Part shown: piece by piece, positions 29,626 to 40,156 of the stretch
Position numbering within the stretch: the first letter of the stretch is position 1
How the letters are laid out: each line of letters opens with the position of its first letter
DNA from: Didymella arachidicola
Taxonomy: Eukaryota; Ascomycota; Dothideomycetes; Pleosporales; Didymellaceae
NCBI GenBank assembly: GCA_016630955.3
Contig: CM049985.1
Location: 3,342,487-3,406,486, forward strand
Direction: 5' to 3'
Length of the DNA stretch: 64,000 nt
Position numbers and translations under genes: made by a program
The notes under the pieces: generated by a model
Database searches by the model: none
Told to the model about the DNA's origin: nothing
The model's input: only the letters and a program-made list of their open reading frames with translations

Positions 29626-31499
29626 ACGTACCCAACAGGCGACCTAATCAACGGGCGAGCTGATTACTTGTGCCAAGACCCCACCAAAACTCAACCTATT
29701 ATGGCCTAAAACACTACAAATTGGCGCTGCACAGGGTGAAACAAGCTGTAATATTACTTAGAGACCTCTTCTACTTCATTTGTGCACGTCCGTGCATTAT
29801 GCCCACCCTCTCCGCACCGTCTACAGCGTTGTTGGGATAGTTCACCTTGTTTAGCCCGCACCTGCTGTTTCCCCTTCTTTCTGTCACTACGCGCCCTAAA
29901 CTCCTTTAGAGCTATTAATCGCTGGCCTTCTTTAACTGCAAGAGATCCTCCTGCTTGTACTTGTTTTCTTTTGTGCAATTTGCGTCGTGTAGTAGCCTCA
30001 GCAGCTGCTTCAAGCTCACGGATCCGTTTTTGTGCCAGCGCAAGCTTATGCGACAGGATAGCTCCCCCCTTTGCGTAGTGCTCAATTGCGCTTAGAACAG
30101 ACGTAGGTGAGCTGCCTTGCTCTCTCTTATACTTGTTTTGAATCAGAGTTAATTGCAACTTAAATTCTAGGGTATTGCTTAGGGTTTGCGACTGCTAGGG
30201 CTTGTTGTTTGTAGGGAGTGGTGGTGATAGAGTGCGCAGCTTCACATCAAGGGTTAATATGACCTGTTCTGGGTCAAAAGGGACTAGTCCTGCGCCTCGG
30301 AACCCTCCCTAGATGTTGCTAGGGGTAATAGCTTTCTTGTAAGCTGCTTTAAAGCATAGCAGGAACTCCTGCTTTGTAATGTGGTTAATCTAGTTACGCA
30401 TAAGCTTATTAACCTTATCCCTATACGCCTTCTTTAGAGGGCTAAAACAGCCTATATTAAGTAGCTGTATAAGGTATAATAAGTGCGCAGGCATGCATAG
30501 GATTATAATCTTCTAATCCTTGCAGTATTGCGCGAATTCTATAGTGTTATAGCTCCTATAACTATTAATAATTAGCAACTAGTGGCTGCTAACAGTACGC
30601 GCCTTTGTATGCCTGTTAAAGTGCTTTAACTAGGTAAAACCAAGCTTGTTAGTAGTCCAGCCGTTCTTAGAGACAGCAACAGTCCAATCCTGGGGCAGGT
30701 CATCGTCTTTGTACCAGTTAGACTGGTGGCGGCGGGCTTTAAAGATGATGTAGGGCGGAATGGCCCATCCTGTAGCATTAATGCCCTAGATAACCGTTAC
30801 CTACTCGCGATTGCCTGGCTAGACCTGCTTTGCTCGTCTTAGCTTCTCTGTATCTGTAACAACGACTCTAGTAGATATCTAGCCCATCATGAAGCCTGTC
30901 TTGTCGAAGTTGTACGTGTTGTTGTCCTAGATGCTATACTTGGCTTTAGTATTAGATACTAGGCTGAACCGGCCCTGTATAACCTCGGGATCCTCACAGA
31001 GGGCTCGCTTGTAGTCGTACTTGCGGTTGAAGACTGTTTTAAGCTCCTCCTGACGCGAAACAAACCTGCTGGCCCACCTTGGGCCAACAGGGGCCAAAAG
31101 GGGCCAAACCGCGCTCTTTCCGCAGAGAATTGGCCATATCAGCCACAACTTCAAGCCGGGGGGACTCTCCTCGCGTGACCAGCTCAAGTATGCGCATAAC
31201 AATCACCTGCTCCTTAGCGCTAGTTAGATTCTGTGAGTTGGCCATGGTATCAACGCGTGAAGGTCGTTCGGCGCGTCGATGATGTAGCGTGGTCAAGGGC
31301 ACGTTGTAGATAGCTGCAGCGCGTCGCACTAAGAGGTTCGCGTCTTGTTTAAGAGCTTGAAGCGCAAGCTGTATCTAACACTCTTTTAACGCGTTAAACT
31401 GCAGTTGTTGGGGAGGCATTAGTGTAGGAAGGGAATTTTGGTGTGGTCTTGGCAAAAGTGTCCCGCTCGTTCACTGTCCCGCTCGTTGTACACGTACGT
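29626..31499 (-). mobile_element. pogo-like element with mismatched ends (about 1874 bp)
   Basis: Left end ACGTACCCAACAGGCGACC; right end (complement) ACGTACGTGTACAACGAGC. Both finish in the family-typical inner box TGCCAAGACC and are flanked by TA (29624-29625, 31500-31501), but the iterons between differ completely: GGCGASCTRATYA on the left, ACGAGCGGGACA on the right. The body is A-like and RIP-mutated. Confidence 0.8.
29754..31419 (-). pseudogene. A/B-like transposase pseudogene in the hybrid-ended element
   Basis: Open only in pieces: N-terminal HTH and CENP-B region (about 31419-30950) and C-terminal helical region with CCHC knuckle CRRCGEGGHNARTC (30158-29754). Between them stop codons are frequent and the length from ATG to stop is not a multiple of three, so at least one indel exists. 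The N-terminal half is closer to family A and the C-terminal part (YKREQGSSPTSV, YAKGGA) closer to family B, judged by eye, which suggests a mosaic. Confidence 0.8.
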
Positions 31500-31734
31500 T
31501 ATTATTAAGGCATTAGTATAGAAGGGTAGGTTTAGTATAGTTTAAGCAAAAGTAGTCCGCTTGCTCGGGTAGTCTGCTTACCTATAAGGTGCGTTATAGA
31601 AGGTTAGCCGAAAGGGGCAGGTAGAGAGGCAGCTTCCTATAATCTTAGCGCGCTTAAGCTAGCTATTAATGTTAGGAGAATATAGTAAGCGCGAAGTCTC
31701 CCCTATTGTTCCTTAAGAAGCTTAAGGTTTCCTG
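31500..31734. mobile_element. RIP-degraded transposon end
   Basis: At about 31545-31597 a mutated TIR is recognisable on the minus strand (two AGTMNKCTT-type iterons next to 'ttttgctt'), ending GCGT before TA. The hybrid-ended element inserted next to it. The rest shows no gene. Confidence 0.5.
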
Positions 31735-31736
31735 TA

Positions 31737-32485
31737 ACGTACATCACGGGCGAGCGGCGCACATGGGCGAGCGGCGCACTTTTGCCAAGACCCTACCAAA
31801 ACACCAACCTCTACTAATGCCTCCACAAAAACAACAGACAGACGCGTTAAAAGAAGCTCAGATACAGCTTGCAATCCAAGCTCTTAAACAAGACCCTAAT
31901 CTCTCTGTTTGACGCGCTGCAGCTATCTTCAGCGCCCCTGAAACAACACTACGCGCAAGACGCGCCGGACGACCTTCACGCGTTGATACTATGACCAACT
32001 CACGAAATCTGACCAATACTGAAGAGGAGGTGATTGTTACGCATATACTTGAGCTGTCTAAGCAAGGACGGCCTCCCCGGCTTGCAGATGTGACTGATAT
32101 CGCCAATTCTCTGCGGAAAGAGCGCGGTTTGGCCCCTGTTGGCTCAAACTGGGCCAGCACGTTCGTTTCGCGTTAGGAGGAGCTTAAAGTGGTCTTCAAT
32201 CGCAAGTACGACTACAAGAGAGCCCTCTGTGAGGATCCTGAGGTTATACAGGGTTGGTTCAACCTTGTAGCTAACACTAAAGCCAAGTATAGCATCTAGG
32301 ACAACGACACGTACAACTTCGACGAGACAGGCTTCATGATGGGCCAGATAAGCTCTAGAGCAGTCGTCACAGCTTCAGAGACCCGTAGACAGGCAAAAGC
32401 AGTCTAGCCAGGCAATCGCGAGTGGGTAACGGTCATCTAGGGCATCAATGCTACAGGGTGGGCAATCCCGCCCTACATCATCTTT
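31737..32485 (+). mobile_element. family A pogo-like element, 3' truncated at the copia LTR
   Basis: Perfect A-type left TIR after TA at 31735-31736. Homology to family A ends at 'catcatctt', exactly where the copia LTR starts (32486). The missing part is not found on the other side of the copia element. Confidence 0.9.
31817..32485 (+). pseudogene. family A transposase fragment with stops
   Basis: Begins MPPQKQQ. Stops relative to the intact copy: CGA to TGA near 31911 (same site as in the 11307 copy), CAG to TAG near 32174, TGG/CAG to TAG near 32299, and TAG near 32405 and 32438. Shared stop positions with the 11307-13171 copy suggest that both derive from an already mutated parent, or that RIP favours the same CpA sites. 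It ends before the second catalytic Asp. Confidence 0.88.
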
Positions 32486-32607
32486 TGTGTGCGGGCAGAG
32501 GCCAGGCGTAGAAAAGAGGGACTAGGTTGTTTTCTATCTAATGAGGGGAAGAGGGAATATACACCCTACAGATGATTATGTAACAGAGCACGTGATGCTG
32601 GCTAACA
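32486..32607 (-). repeat. copia 3' LTR (122 bp)
   Basis: On the element strand begins TGTTAGCCAGC and ends CGCACACA. Very short for an LTR. Confidence 0.92.
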
Positions 32608-32621
32608 CACCCCCCCAGCTT
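32608..32621 (-). other. copia polypurine tract
   Basis: On the element strand, AGCTGGGGGGGTG directly precedes the 3' LTR. Confidence 0.8.
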
Positions 32622-32703
32622 GAGTGAATAGCAAGAAACGAAAGCTGTAAATGAGCGTCTTGCGTCTCCAAAGCTAGACGTCTTACTCTGTAGGACCCTC
32701 TGT

Positions 32704-35700
32704 TTACAGACCTGAATCTGATCTGTCTCGCAGTTTGGATGATAGATCGCTTAGTCCTAGCTGGCGTACAAAGTTGGCGTGTCTCTGACGACTAAGGATC
32801 TTCGTAAGGCCATCAGCTGGCATCTCTGCAGTAGCCTTCCAATCTACCTGCAGTCTGCCCTCTGCTACCTCCTGGCGTACCCATTGATGGTGTACGTCTA
32901 CATGCTTCAGCTTCGTCTGAAGCTTGTCAGCTGTCTTTGTTGCGATTAAGACAGTTTGCTGGTTATCACACCACAGTGCTGGTGTCAACTCTGGGTCAAA
33001 CTGGATCGCTTTAAAGAAGCGCTGCCACCACTCCATCTCTGATCCGGCTGTTGATAGAGAGAGTAGCTCGGCCTCTGTAGTCGATTTCGTGACTGATCGT
33101 TGGACTGTCGCCTTCCAATCAACAGGCAGTCCATACAGCTTGAAGATATAGCCTTGAGAGCTGCGTCGCGTCTCTGGCTCGTCGGCAAAAGCAGCATCTG
33201 ATGCACCATAGAAGAGAGGCTCATGCTCGTGCTCTTGCTGGGATAGCATTGTGATGCTCGTTATGCCTTGCTGCTTATCTGCGGACGCTCGAATAGCCAA
33301 GTGTTTCGTGCCTATCAGGTACCTCCATACATGGCAAGCTGCGTACATATGCTTCTGCCCGGGATTCTGCAGATGACGTGCAAGTACTGAGTGTGCTCTC
33401 GCGACGTCTGGTCGTGTCGAAGTCGAAATGTAAGCCAGTGAGCCGACTAGCCGCTGGTACCTTTGAGTTCGCGCAGCACTTGGTTCCTCTGTTGATGGCA
33501 AAAGGGCATTGTCCCTTAGGGGAACATCTGGACATCTTACGCTTGACTTCAGGTCAAACTTTGCTGCAATCTTATTGATGAATGAGTCTTGAGTCAGGTA
33601 GATAGAGCGACTGAGCTCCTCGCGGATTACGCGGATACCAAGGAACCACTTCAGCTCGCCTAATTCACGGATCTCGTACGTTGTAAGCAGCTGCTGCTTG
33701 AACGTCTGGTAATAGCCCCTGTTGAGCGGGTGAACAAGAACGACAATATCGTCCACGTAGAAAAATACGATCAAGTGATCATTCGTGTATAAGCATGGCA
33801 CTCCTGGCACTGGCTCTAGGCTAAGCTTCTTCAAGGTCGATGATAGCTCCTGGTACCAGAGCAATGGAGCTTCTTTGAGGCCATAGAGAGCGCGCTGTAG
33901 TTCAAGTAGCTCTCCAAGCTCGTCTGTAAATCCTTCTGGCGTACGGCAGTACATTTTGCGTGGCAATCTCGCGTTGAGAAAAGCATTCATGGCGTCAAAC
34001 TGAAACATCTGTAGGTCGAATGCTGCTGCTAACGCGATGAGGGCTCGAAAGACTTTAATTGCTAGCGTTGCCGCGTAGGTGTCTCCCCAAGCCTCTTGCA
34101 TGTCTCCTCGTACGCATATACGCGCTTTGAACTTGTATAGGTATCCATCTTCGTCAAATTTGTACGTGAATACCCACATCAAGGGTAGAACCTCAGCATC
34201 TGCTGTCGCTGCAGTTGCCTCTGTCTGATTGAAGCAGTCTTTTGCCCAGCAGCTATCAAGCTCAGCTCGTGCTGCCTGTGCAAACTCAGCGCCAAATGGA
34301 TGATTGTTCAGATCCTTCCATCGCTTTGGTGGATCCGGCAATTGGTCGCGATGTAATCGTAGCTTTGGCATTTCTCCTGTGAGCTTTGATGGGGCTGTCG
34401 GGTTCATTGCTACTGCAAATGCTCTATAGTACGTAGCTAGAGCATGATCTGGTGGCTTCCTGGTTCTTTTACCCGTAATGATGTTGCTGCTCACGATTGA
34501 TGGGTCTGCCATCTTTGGAGCGTTGTTCTGTCGACGATCTGGTACGTAGTCCTCGGTATTGCTCCATCCTTTTGCCCATGTTGATGGCTGCTTTCGTGGA
34601 CGGTCTCGCTTGCTCGTCACAGCTGGCCGTAGTGGTCCGTCTCCGCTGCTTTTGGCTGTAGATCTATCATCTTCGTGATGCGTCTGCGGCTCATCAAGCA
34701 GTTGATCTTGAATCTGTTCCCCAGTGTCTTGATCTTCAGCGCCTTGCTGATCTTCCACACTGATCTGTTCTGCCGGCTCGGAAGCTCGGTCTAGATCTCT
34801 GTCATTGCCTGTCCACTCCTGAGGTGGTACAGTACCGCGATCTGACGGTTCTGGTGTGGGCAGAAAGCTCTGATCCTTAGAAAGCTGCTGACGTTGTTGT
34901 AGCTCAGTTACTACTTCCTGATCTGCCTCTGCCTCCGCTGTATGCAGTATATTGAGGATCTCAATCTCTTCTTGCATAATATCTTCTTTCTCAGCCTTCT
35001 CATGGTCGTTGTAGAGGCTGCTTCTCTGGAATATCACATCTCTCACACGTATCACCTGGTTCTTTTTCGGCAGCCAGATGCGAAAGATGTTTGATGAGTC
35101 ATACCCTACAAGGTATCCAACGAATGTACGAGACTCTAGCTTATCTGCCTTCTTCAGCTTTTTGTTAAGCGTGTACGCTTTGCACCCAATCTGGGAGAAG
35201 TGCGCGACTGAAGGCTGCTTGCCGTGAACGAGTTCGTACGGCGTCTTCCAATCAATAGATCTCGTAGGCGTTACATTCGTGATCTTTGTCGCCGTGATCG
35301 CTAGCTCATTTGATAGAGACTTCGGTAGACCTGCCTTAATGCGGAGCGATCTTGCTTTCGTAATGATGATGTTTCCGGCTTGTTCTGCAGCTCCAAGCTG
35401 CTCAGGCGTGTCAGGAGCACGCAGCTCAATCTTGAGGCCTGCTTGCCTCGCGATTCTGTAGAGTTCGAGGCCATAGCCACGATCCCCATCGACTTTGAGC
35501 ACAATGACTGTGTACCCGTATTGTCGCTCAATCTTGTGTAGCAGCGCCTTGAGAGCTGCTATCACTACTGGTAGTGACTTGTTCGCAAGAGTCACTGCTT
35601 CGTGCCACTTTGAGTACTCGCATACTGCATGCAGCAGGTAGCGATCTCCATTGTAGCATGTTTCTCCAGTCGGTATGAGCTGTACAAGATCAACGACTAT

Positions 35701-37494
35701 TCGATAGAAAGGCCTTGTCGCATGATCATCTGACGCGCGTCTGCTGACCTGAGCTGCCGATTTTGATTGTATACAGGTCTCACACTCGTGCATCCTTGGA
35801 GCTCTGGCGTCTTTGTCAAGAGTTATACCCTGTACATTCCTACTCAGATGGTCAATCACGTCCTTGCCAGCGTGTGCAAACATCTCATGAGCTTCGACAT
35901 GGGATGTGTGAATTGGACGTCGATCTTCTCGCGATGGCTTGTACGCTCGCCGTACTGTCGCCGCGAAGCTGCTCAGAGCTAGGCGATCATTTTCTTCAGC
36001 GTCGACAATCCAATGCCCATTTGCGTATTTAAGCGAACAGATGACGTTTGATGGATGCTTCTGATACATTGCATCTCTCCCTGAGTCGAACTGCACGTCT
36101 ATCTCTCGGCATCGTGAGAGGCTTACAACGTTTGTAAGGAAGCCTTCTACAAGTGCGACGTTAGACAATTGAATCTTGCCTATACCGTTCGGCCGGTTAA
36201 CGCTGAACGTCACCTCTCCCCAGGCCTGTATCGCCAAGGTTGAGTCTCCTGCTAAGACCATCTCATGAGGTCTTGCCTTCCGTGTCTCTTGCCAGCCAAA
36301 TCTCGTCGAGTTGCATACGTGAATATTCGAGCCTGGGTCGAGTATCCATCGATTACGTATCGCTGGCAAAGCCTTCTGCTGTACCTGTGCGACAGAGAAG
36401 CTGTTGTAGGTGACAAAGCTTGCGCTGCTCTTCCCACCATCAAGTGTGAGCGTCTCATCTGTGCCTTTTACTCTCTTGCCGTGCCGAGCTAGGAGCTTAT
36501 TGATTCTCTTAACTTGCTCTGGATCCTTCAAGGCTGCTGCTACTCGGTCTTGCACAGCTTTAGCCGGTTGAAAGTCCTCGGGTCTCTTCGGATGATCTGG
36601 AAACAGGTACCAGCACTCTCTATACCAGTGCTTGCTCCCGCAGATACATTCTGGCTTGTATGGAGCTGATCTCGATGATCTCTGCTCCTTCTGATGCTGT
36701 TCTGACTTGGCTGATACACCTAATGACGCAAACGTACCAAGTGATGCCGCAGTAGGTCCGATTCTTCGGTAATAGATTCTGAACTGAGCGATGTAGTCTG
36801 CCACCGGTTGAACTTCATTCGTCTTGCCTGCTGTCTCTTTCATGATTAAATCATGATGCGATGATCCTGCCCATTCTGGCGCGATCGTCCTGATAGCTGA
36901 CAGGAAATCCTCCTGAGCTCGACAGCCCGTTGTTTCAGGAAGGTCTACTTCCCTGCACTGATTCGTAATGTGAATCCAGTCGTCGAGCCACTGCTCGAGA
37001 TCGCGACTCTGAGGGCCTTCCTGCAGAGATCGATACTTGACGATTAGCTCTCTGGTTCGTGTAGCAGTTGTCGGCGCGAACTGCTTCTTGAGAGCGATCA
37101 GTCGATCGTACACCTCATCTTTTCCGTTGATGAGGTAAAGGTGACGAGCAGCAATCGTACGGCTGATATCCAAAAGAAGTTCGCCTTCCTTCTGCTTTTT
37201 CTTCGCGTACTCTGCTCTTTCATATCTCCAGTCGTGGAGGAGATCACTGTACACTGCCTGCTGGCCTGCGTCCAGCTGGGCAATCGCTGTCGCTCCAGCT
37301 CTGACATCGCTGGGCAGTGGTTTGATAGGTTCTTCGAGCTTCGGTAGCTCGCTCTGTGGTTTCGAGATGTCATGGTACTTCCAAATAGCATCTACGACGG
37401 CTTTCTCTCGTCGTAGCTGGAACCATGACTCCCAATCGACTGGTTTATCCAGTATAACGGTCACTCGTGTGACTCCAGCGTCGTTGTACGACAT
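32704..37494 (-). CDS. copia gag-pol polyprotein, 1596 aa, intact
   Basis: Single ORF with ATG start and no frameshift. Gag region to about residue 300 with a UBN2-like fold region and a knuckle variant CICGSKHWYREC (about 293-304). Protease ILDPGSNIH (about 383). Integrase HHCC (HEMFAHAGKD...CETC, about 540-590) and D-D-E core (VVDLVQ, KVDGDRG, about 610-710). RT with FQFDAMNAFLNA and FYVDDIVVL (about 1150-1250). RNase H with YGASDAAFADEPETRRS...TEAELLSLS (about 1440-1500). The region between integrase and RT is acidic and Q-rich. With near-identical LTRs this is a recent, potentially active insertion that escaped RIP. Confidence 0.95.
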   Translation of the reverse strand: MSYNDAGVTRVTVILDKPVDWESWFQLRREKAVVDAIWKYHDISKPQSELPKLEEPIKPLPSDVRAGATAIAQLDAGQQAVYSDLLHDWRYERAEYAKKKQKEGELLLDISRTIAARHLYLINGKDEVYDRLIALKKQFAPTTATRTRELIVKYRSLQEGPQSRDLEQWLDDWIHITNQCREVDLPETTGCRAQEDFLSAIRTIAPEWAGSSHHDLIMKETAGKTNEVQPVADYIAQFRIYYRRIGPTAASLGTFASLGVSAKSEQHQKEQRSSRSAPYKPECICGSKHWYRECWYLFPDHPKRPEDFQPAKAVQDRVAAALKDPEQVKRINKLLARHGKRVKGTDETLTLDGGKSSASFVTYNSFSVAQVQQKALPAIRNRWILDPGSNIHVCNSTRFGWQETRKARPHEMVLAGDSTLAIQAWGEVTFSVNRPNGIGKIQLSNVALVEGFLTNVVSLSRCREIDVQFDSGRDAMYQKHPSNVICSLKYANGHWIVDAEENDRLALSSFAATVRRAYKPSREDRRPIHTSHVEAHEMFAHAGKDVIDHLSRNVQGITLDKDARAPRMHECETCIQSKSAAQVSRRASDDHATRPFYRIVVDLVQLIPTGETCYNGDRYLLHAVCEYSKWHEAVTLANKSLPVVIAALKALLHKIERQYGYTVIVLKVDGDRGYGLELYRIARQAGLKIELRAPDTPEQLGAAEQAGNIIITKARSLRIKAGLPKSLSNELAITATKITNVTPTRSIDWKTPYELVHGKQPSVAHFSQIGCKAYTLNKKLKKADKLESRTFVGYLVGYDSSNIFRIWLPKKNQVIRVRDVIFQRSSLYNDHEKAEKEDIMQEEIEILNILHTAEAEADQEVVTELQQRQQLSKDQSFLPTPEPSDRGTVPPQEWTGNDRDLDRASEPAEQISVEDQQGAEDQDTGEQIQDQLLDEPQTHHEDDRSTAKSSGDGPLRPAVTSKRDRPRKQPSTWAKGWSNTEDYVPDRRQNNAPKMADPSIVSSNIITGKRTRKPPDHALATYYRAFAVAMNPTAPSKLTGEMPKLRLHRDQLPDPPKRWKDLNNHPFGAEFAQAARAELDSCWAKDCFNQTEATAATADAEVLPLMWVFTYKFDEDGYLYKFKARICVRGDMQEAWGDTYAATLAIKVFRALIALAAAFDLQMFQFDAMNAFLNARLPRKMYCRTPEGFTDELGELLELQRALYGLKEAPLLWYQELSSTLKKLSLEPVPGVPCLYTNDHLIVFFYVDDIVVLVHPLNRGYYQTFKQQLLTTYEIRELGELKWFLGIRVIREELSRSIYLTQDSFINKIAAKFDLKSSVRCPDVPLRDNALLPSTEEPSAARTQRYQRLVGSLAYISTSTRPDVARAHSVLARHLQNPGQKHMYAACHVWRYLIGTKHLAIRASADKQQGITSITMLSQQEHEHEPLFYGASDAAFADEPETRRSSQGYIFKLYGLPVDWKATVQRSVTKSTTEAELLSLSTAGSEMEWWQRFFKAIQFDPELTPALWCDNQQTVLIATKTADKLQTKLKHVDVHHQWVRQEVAEGRLQVDWKATAEMPADGLTKILSRQRHANFVRQLGLSDLSSKLRDRSDSGL

Positions 37495-37707
37495 CGTGAT
37501 CTTCGTGATTAATCACCAAACTGATCTCTGTACAGAGCAGCAGTTCTGGTCCGTTAGCGACACCACCTGATGGCTGTCGACTAGAAAGGTCTTTGACGCT
37601 GATCAGCTGTCAGTAGACAAAACGAGGTAGAAGTGAACGTAGTCGTTGTCAGTTACACGTCTAGAGCTGTTTTAGTGCTGAGTAGCGCAGTCTAAGAGGT
37701 GCAAACC

Positions 37708-37718
37708 GGGCTCATAAC
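37708..37718 (-). other. copia primer-binding site, half-tRNA type
   Basis: Directly inside the 5' LTR the element strand reads GTTATGAGCCC. This complements the anticodon arm of initiator methionine tRNA (GGGCTCATAAC), the internal-tRNA priming known for copia-like hemiviruses. Confidence 0.75.
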
Positions 37719-37840
37719 TGTGTGCGGGCAGAGGCCAGGCGTAGAAAAGAGGGACTAGGTTGTTTCCTATCTAATGAGGGGAAGAGGGAATATACACCCT
37801 ACAGATGATTATGTAACAGAGCACGTGATGCTGGCTAACA
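37719..37840 (-). repeat. copia 5' LTR (122 bp)
   Basis: Same sequence as the other LTR except T/C in the 'gttgttt(t/c)ctatc' stretch. Followed on the element strand by the primer-binding site. Confidence 0.92.
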
Positions 37841-37892
37841 ACTTTTAAGTTCGCCTCGCTTAATGCTTACCTCAGCACCTCAGCACCTTAGC

Positions 37893-39833
37893 TCAATTCT
37901 GTCTATTCTTTAAAGGCCAGATGCCTTGTTTTCCTGGAGCCAAGATGCCATTCGGATCTACAGCAGCCTGTGTACGATAATCAGCGAAGTAACAATACCA
38001 ATAGCATTTCAAACGTTACCTTCAATTGCTGCACAAATCTTCTATACATATGATCGTTAAAATCGTACACGTCTTGTACGGCATCTTAGAGAAGTAAGCA
38101 AATAAGACATAGTCTAGTTGGCATTTTCGAATATACTCACCCATTTGCTGCAAGTGTGACCTGTAGTTCGCGAAGCCATGCTTCTTCGCTGCAGAAAGTA
38201 GCGAGGCAATGACCCTGCGACCTCGCTCTCGGTGACTGGCTTGCTTCTTATCGAAGACATATTCTTGGACAAACAAGATATGGTGAGGGAAGACGTGACA
38301 TCCAATGAAAGGGTCGACACCTTCGTCTTCCATGATCTTCTTCGCTTCGATAAACCACTTCACTACCTTGGCTCCATCGGCCGGGAGAATTAAGGTAGTG
38401 TCGATGTGTCCGCCAGAGCCACTGCCATCAGCAGGGAGGTTGTAATCGGCCAACTTCATGGGCGCCATCGTTGGAACACCGGCGCTCAGAGTTCCCACAT
38501 CTGCGGGGCTGACCAGTCCTCCATCTCGACCTTCAGTCAGTTCTTTTTCTATGCGTATACCAGGAACGTTTTTAGTGAAGACTTCTTCGACTCTTGCGAA
38601 GCGAGCTTCTACCATGGCTCGGCTGCCGTACAGGCTGAACAAACCCCTCCAGTAGCCCATTTGATACATTTCTTTCATGTGAGCAATGGTACCTGGTAGC
38701 AACGGGCCTTCTTCTGCCTGATGTTTGTGTTTTGGCAGGTCATGAGAAGCAAAGTGATTGATGTTTGTTATCAAGACGTGATTCTGCATGACCCCTTCAA
38801 GCGCCAATTGTTGCATGGAGTCGATAATAGGTCCGAGATCCTCCACATTTTCTCCGATGATTTTGATGTTGATGAAGGCTTGTGGTGCAAGGTCTACTTG
38901 GACAGCCAACTTGGAAACAATACCGAGATTAGATTGGAGGAATAAGCCATCGACTTGAGGCCCGAAGTTGTTGCTGCAGGTATGCGTGCTTGGCGAATTG
39001 GTCACACCCCATTGCCCTGTACGCATGATTTCGCCCGAGGGCAAAATAACCTCTAAACTTCGAATGCCCTTCTGCCGATCTCCAGAGGGTGTGTATCCGT
39101 GGCCTCGGTCTATTGTCTATGGTGAGAGATCAGTCACTGCGTTCGAGAAGGACGTATGTGAGCATTACATTACCAACAACGCTGCCCCACCCAAGAGCTG
39201 GCACACCCACCCAAAGTGGGATTTTTTTATCCTCGAGATACTTGTTAAGTTCGAAGAACGTAACACCAGGCTCCACAAGAACGTAAGCGAACTTCTCGTT
39301 GACTTCGATGATGCGCTTCATCCTGTGCAAAGACAGGACAACGGAACCAGATAACCGCGGGGCCGGGCCGCCATAGCTTTTTCTTGGGTTAATCCTGTAG
39401 CAACATAGTCCCGAATGTGATCTTCTTACCCAAAGTTCTTGCCCTGCGAGCACACCCAGAGAGGGATGCGATACTCGTTAGCAACCTTCAAGATCGACTG
39501 GATCTCTTCAACCGATTTAGGACTGATTCATAGCATAAGTTTTATGTTCATACCCACGAGTACATGCTCAGCAGAGTCCTATACTTACAAGGCGGCGGCT
39601 GATGGCTGGAAATCTTCCAAGTACAACGGATATGGGTCGCGAAAATTGTAAAGCTGCTCTCCTGATATAGCGTTCCTATCTCCTACGATTTTTGAGAACA
39701 GGTCAAGGACATTCTCGAAAGTTGTTCGGTCTACGCCCGGAGGCAGGACCTCGTCTTTCTTGACGCGAGGCACAGAGGTAAAGGCATCATCGTGATGCTT
39801 CTGCAAGACGGGATCGGCATAGAACAAGGTCAT
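37893..39833 (-). CDS. vanillyl-alcohol oxidase-like FAD enzyme, 553 aa
   Basis: Flavoprotein of the VAO/PCMH family oxidising 4-hydroxybenzylic alcohols, amines or ethers (vanillyl alcohol to vanillin), normally peroxisomal or cytosolic. Proposed exons: 39833-39589, 39522-39430, 39376-39169, 39116-38141, 38084-38020, 37967-37893. All five introns are 52-66 bp with GT/AG, phases agree and the sum is 1662 bases; length fits the 560-residue fungal VAO. Signatures: GKNFGYGGPAPRLSGSVV (FAD), VPALGWGSVVGN, RGHGYTPSGDR, YNLPADGSGSGGHIDT, ANYRSHLQQM (Tyr-Arg pair at the active site) and C-terminal AAVDPNGILAPGKQGIWP. Divergent to the dioxygenase gene, 323 bp apart. The copia element sits 52 bp after the stop. 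Confidence 0.92.
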
Positions 39834-40156
39834 TTTCGATAATCCTGGGGTTCCTTCCTCACAATTCCTATCGGAGGATTGATGCTTCTATAATGCTGAT
39901 GAGTGTGCTGGTTGGTCCTAACTTGTTCTATCGTGCTGAGTGGGTGCCACCCATCCGCAAAGCCCCACCCATACGGTGGTTCTGTGTCAACCACGATGGC
40001 GCCGCTTCGAATGACACACAATTCCTTAAATGCTATGCGCCACCGTATTTGTATAAATAACTCTGTGAATGCCTGTAGCTTTCTGGCATCAAACAATCGG
40101 CATTGAACTTTGAGCAAAAACATTTTGCTACAACATTCTACAAAATATCTTTCGGG
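39834..40156. promoter_or_regulatory. divergent promoter of VAO-like and dioxygenase genes
   Basis: 323 bp between the two ATGs; TATAAATA at 40052-40059 lies about 100 bp before the dioxygenase ATG. Such short shared spacing suggests co-regulation by aromatic substrates (inference). Confidence 0.5.

Larger units (their letters stand above)
32486..37840 (-). mobile_element. Ty1/copia LTR retrotransposon, complete and apparently intact (5355 bp)
   Basis: Two 122-bp LTRs that differ at one visible base bracket a single uninterrupted gag-pol ORF, with polypurine tract and primer-binding site in the right places. Pseudoviridae order (integrase before RT). The flanks tcttt (32481-32485) and acttt (37841-37845) agree at only four of five bases. 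The left flank is a family A transposon, while the right flank is the 3' flank of a host gene. Confidence 0.95.
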
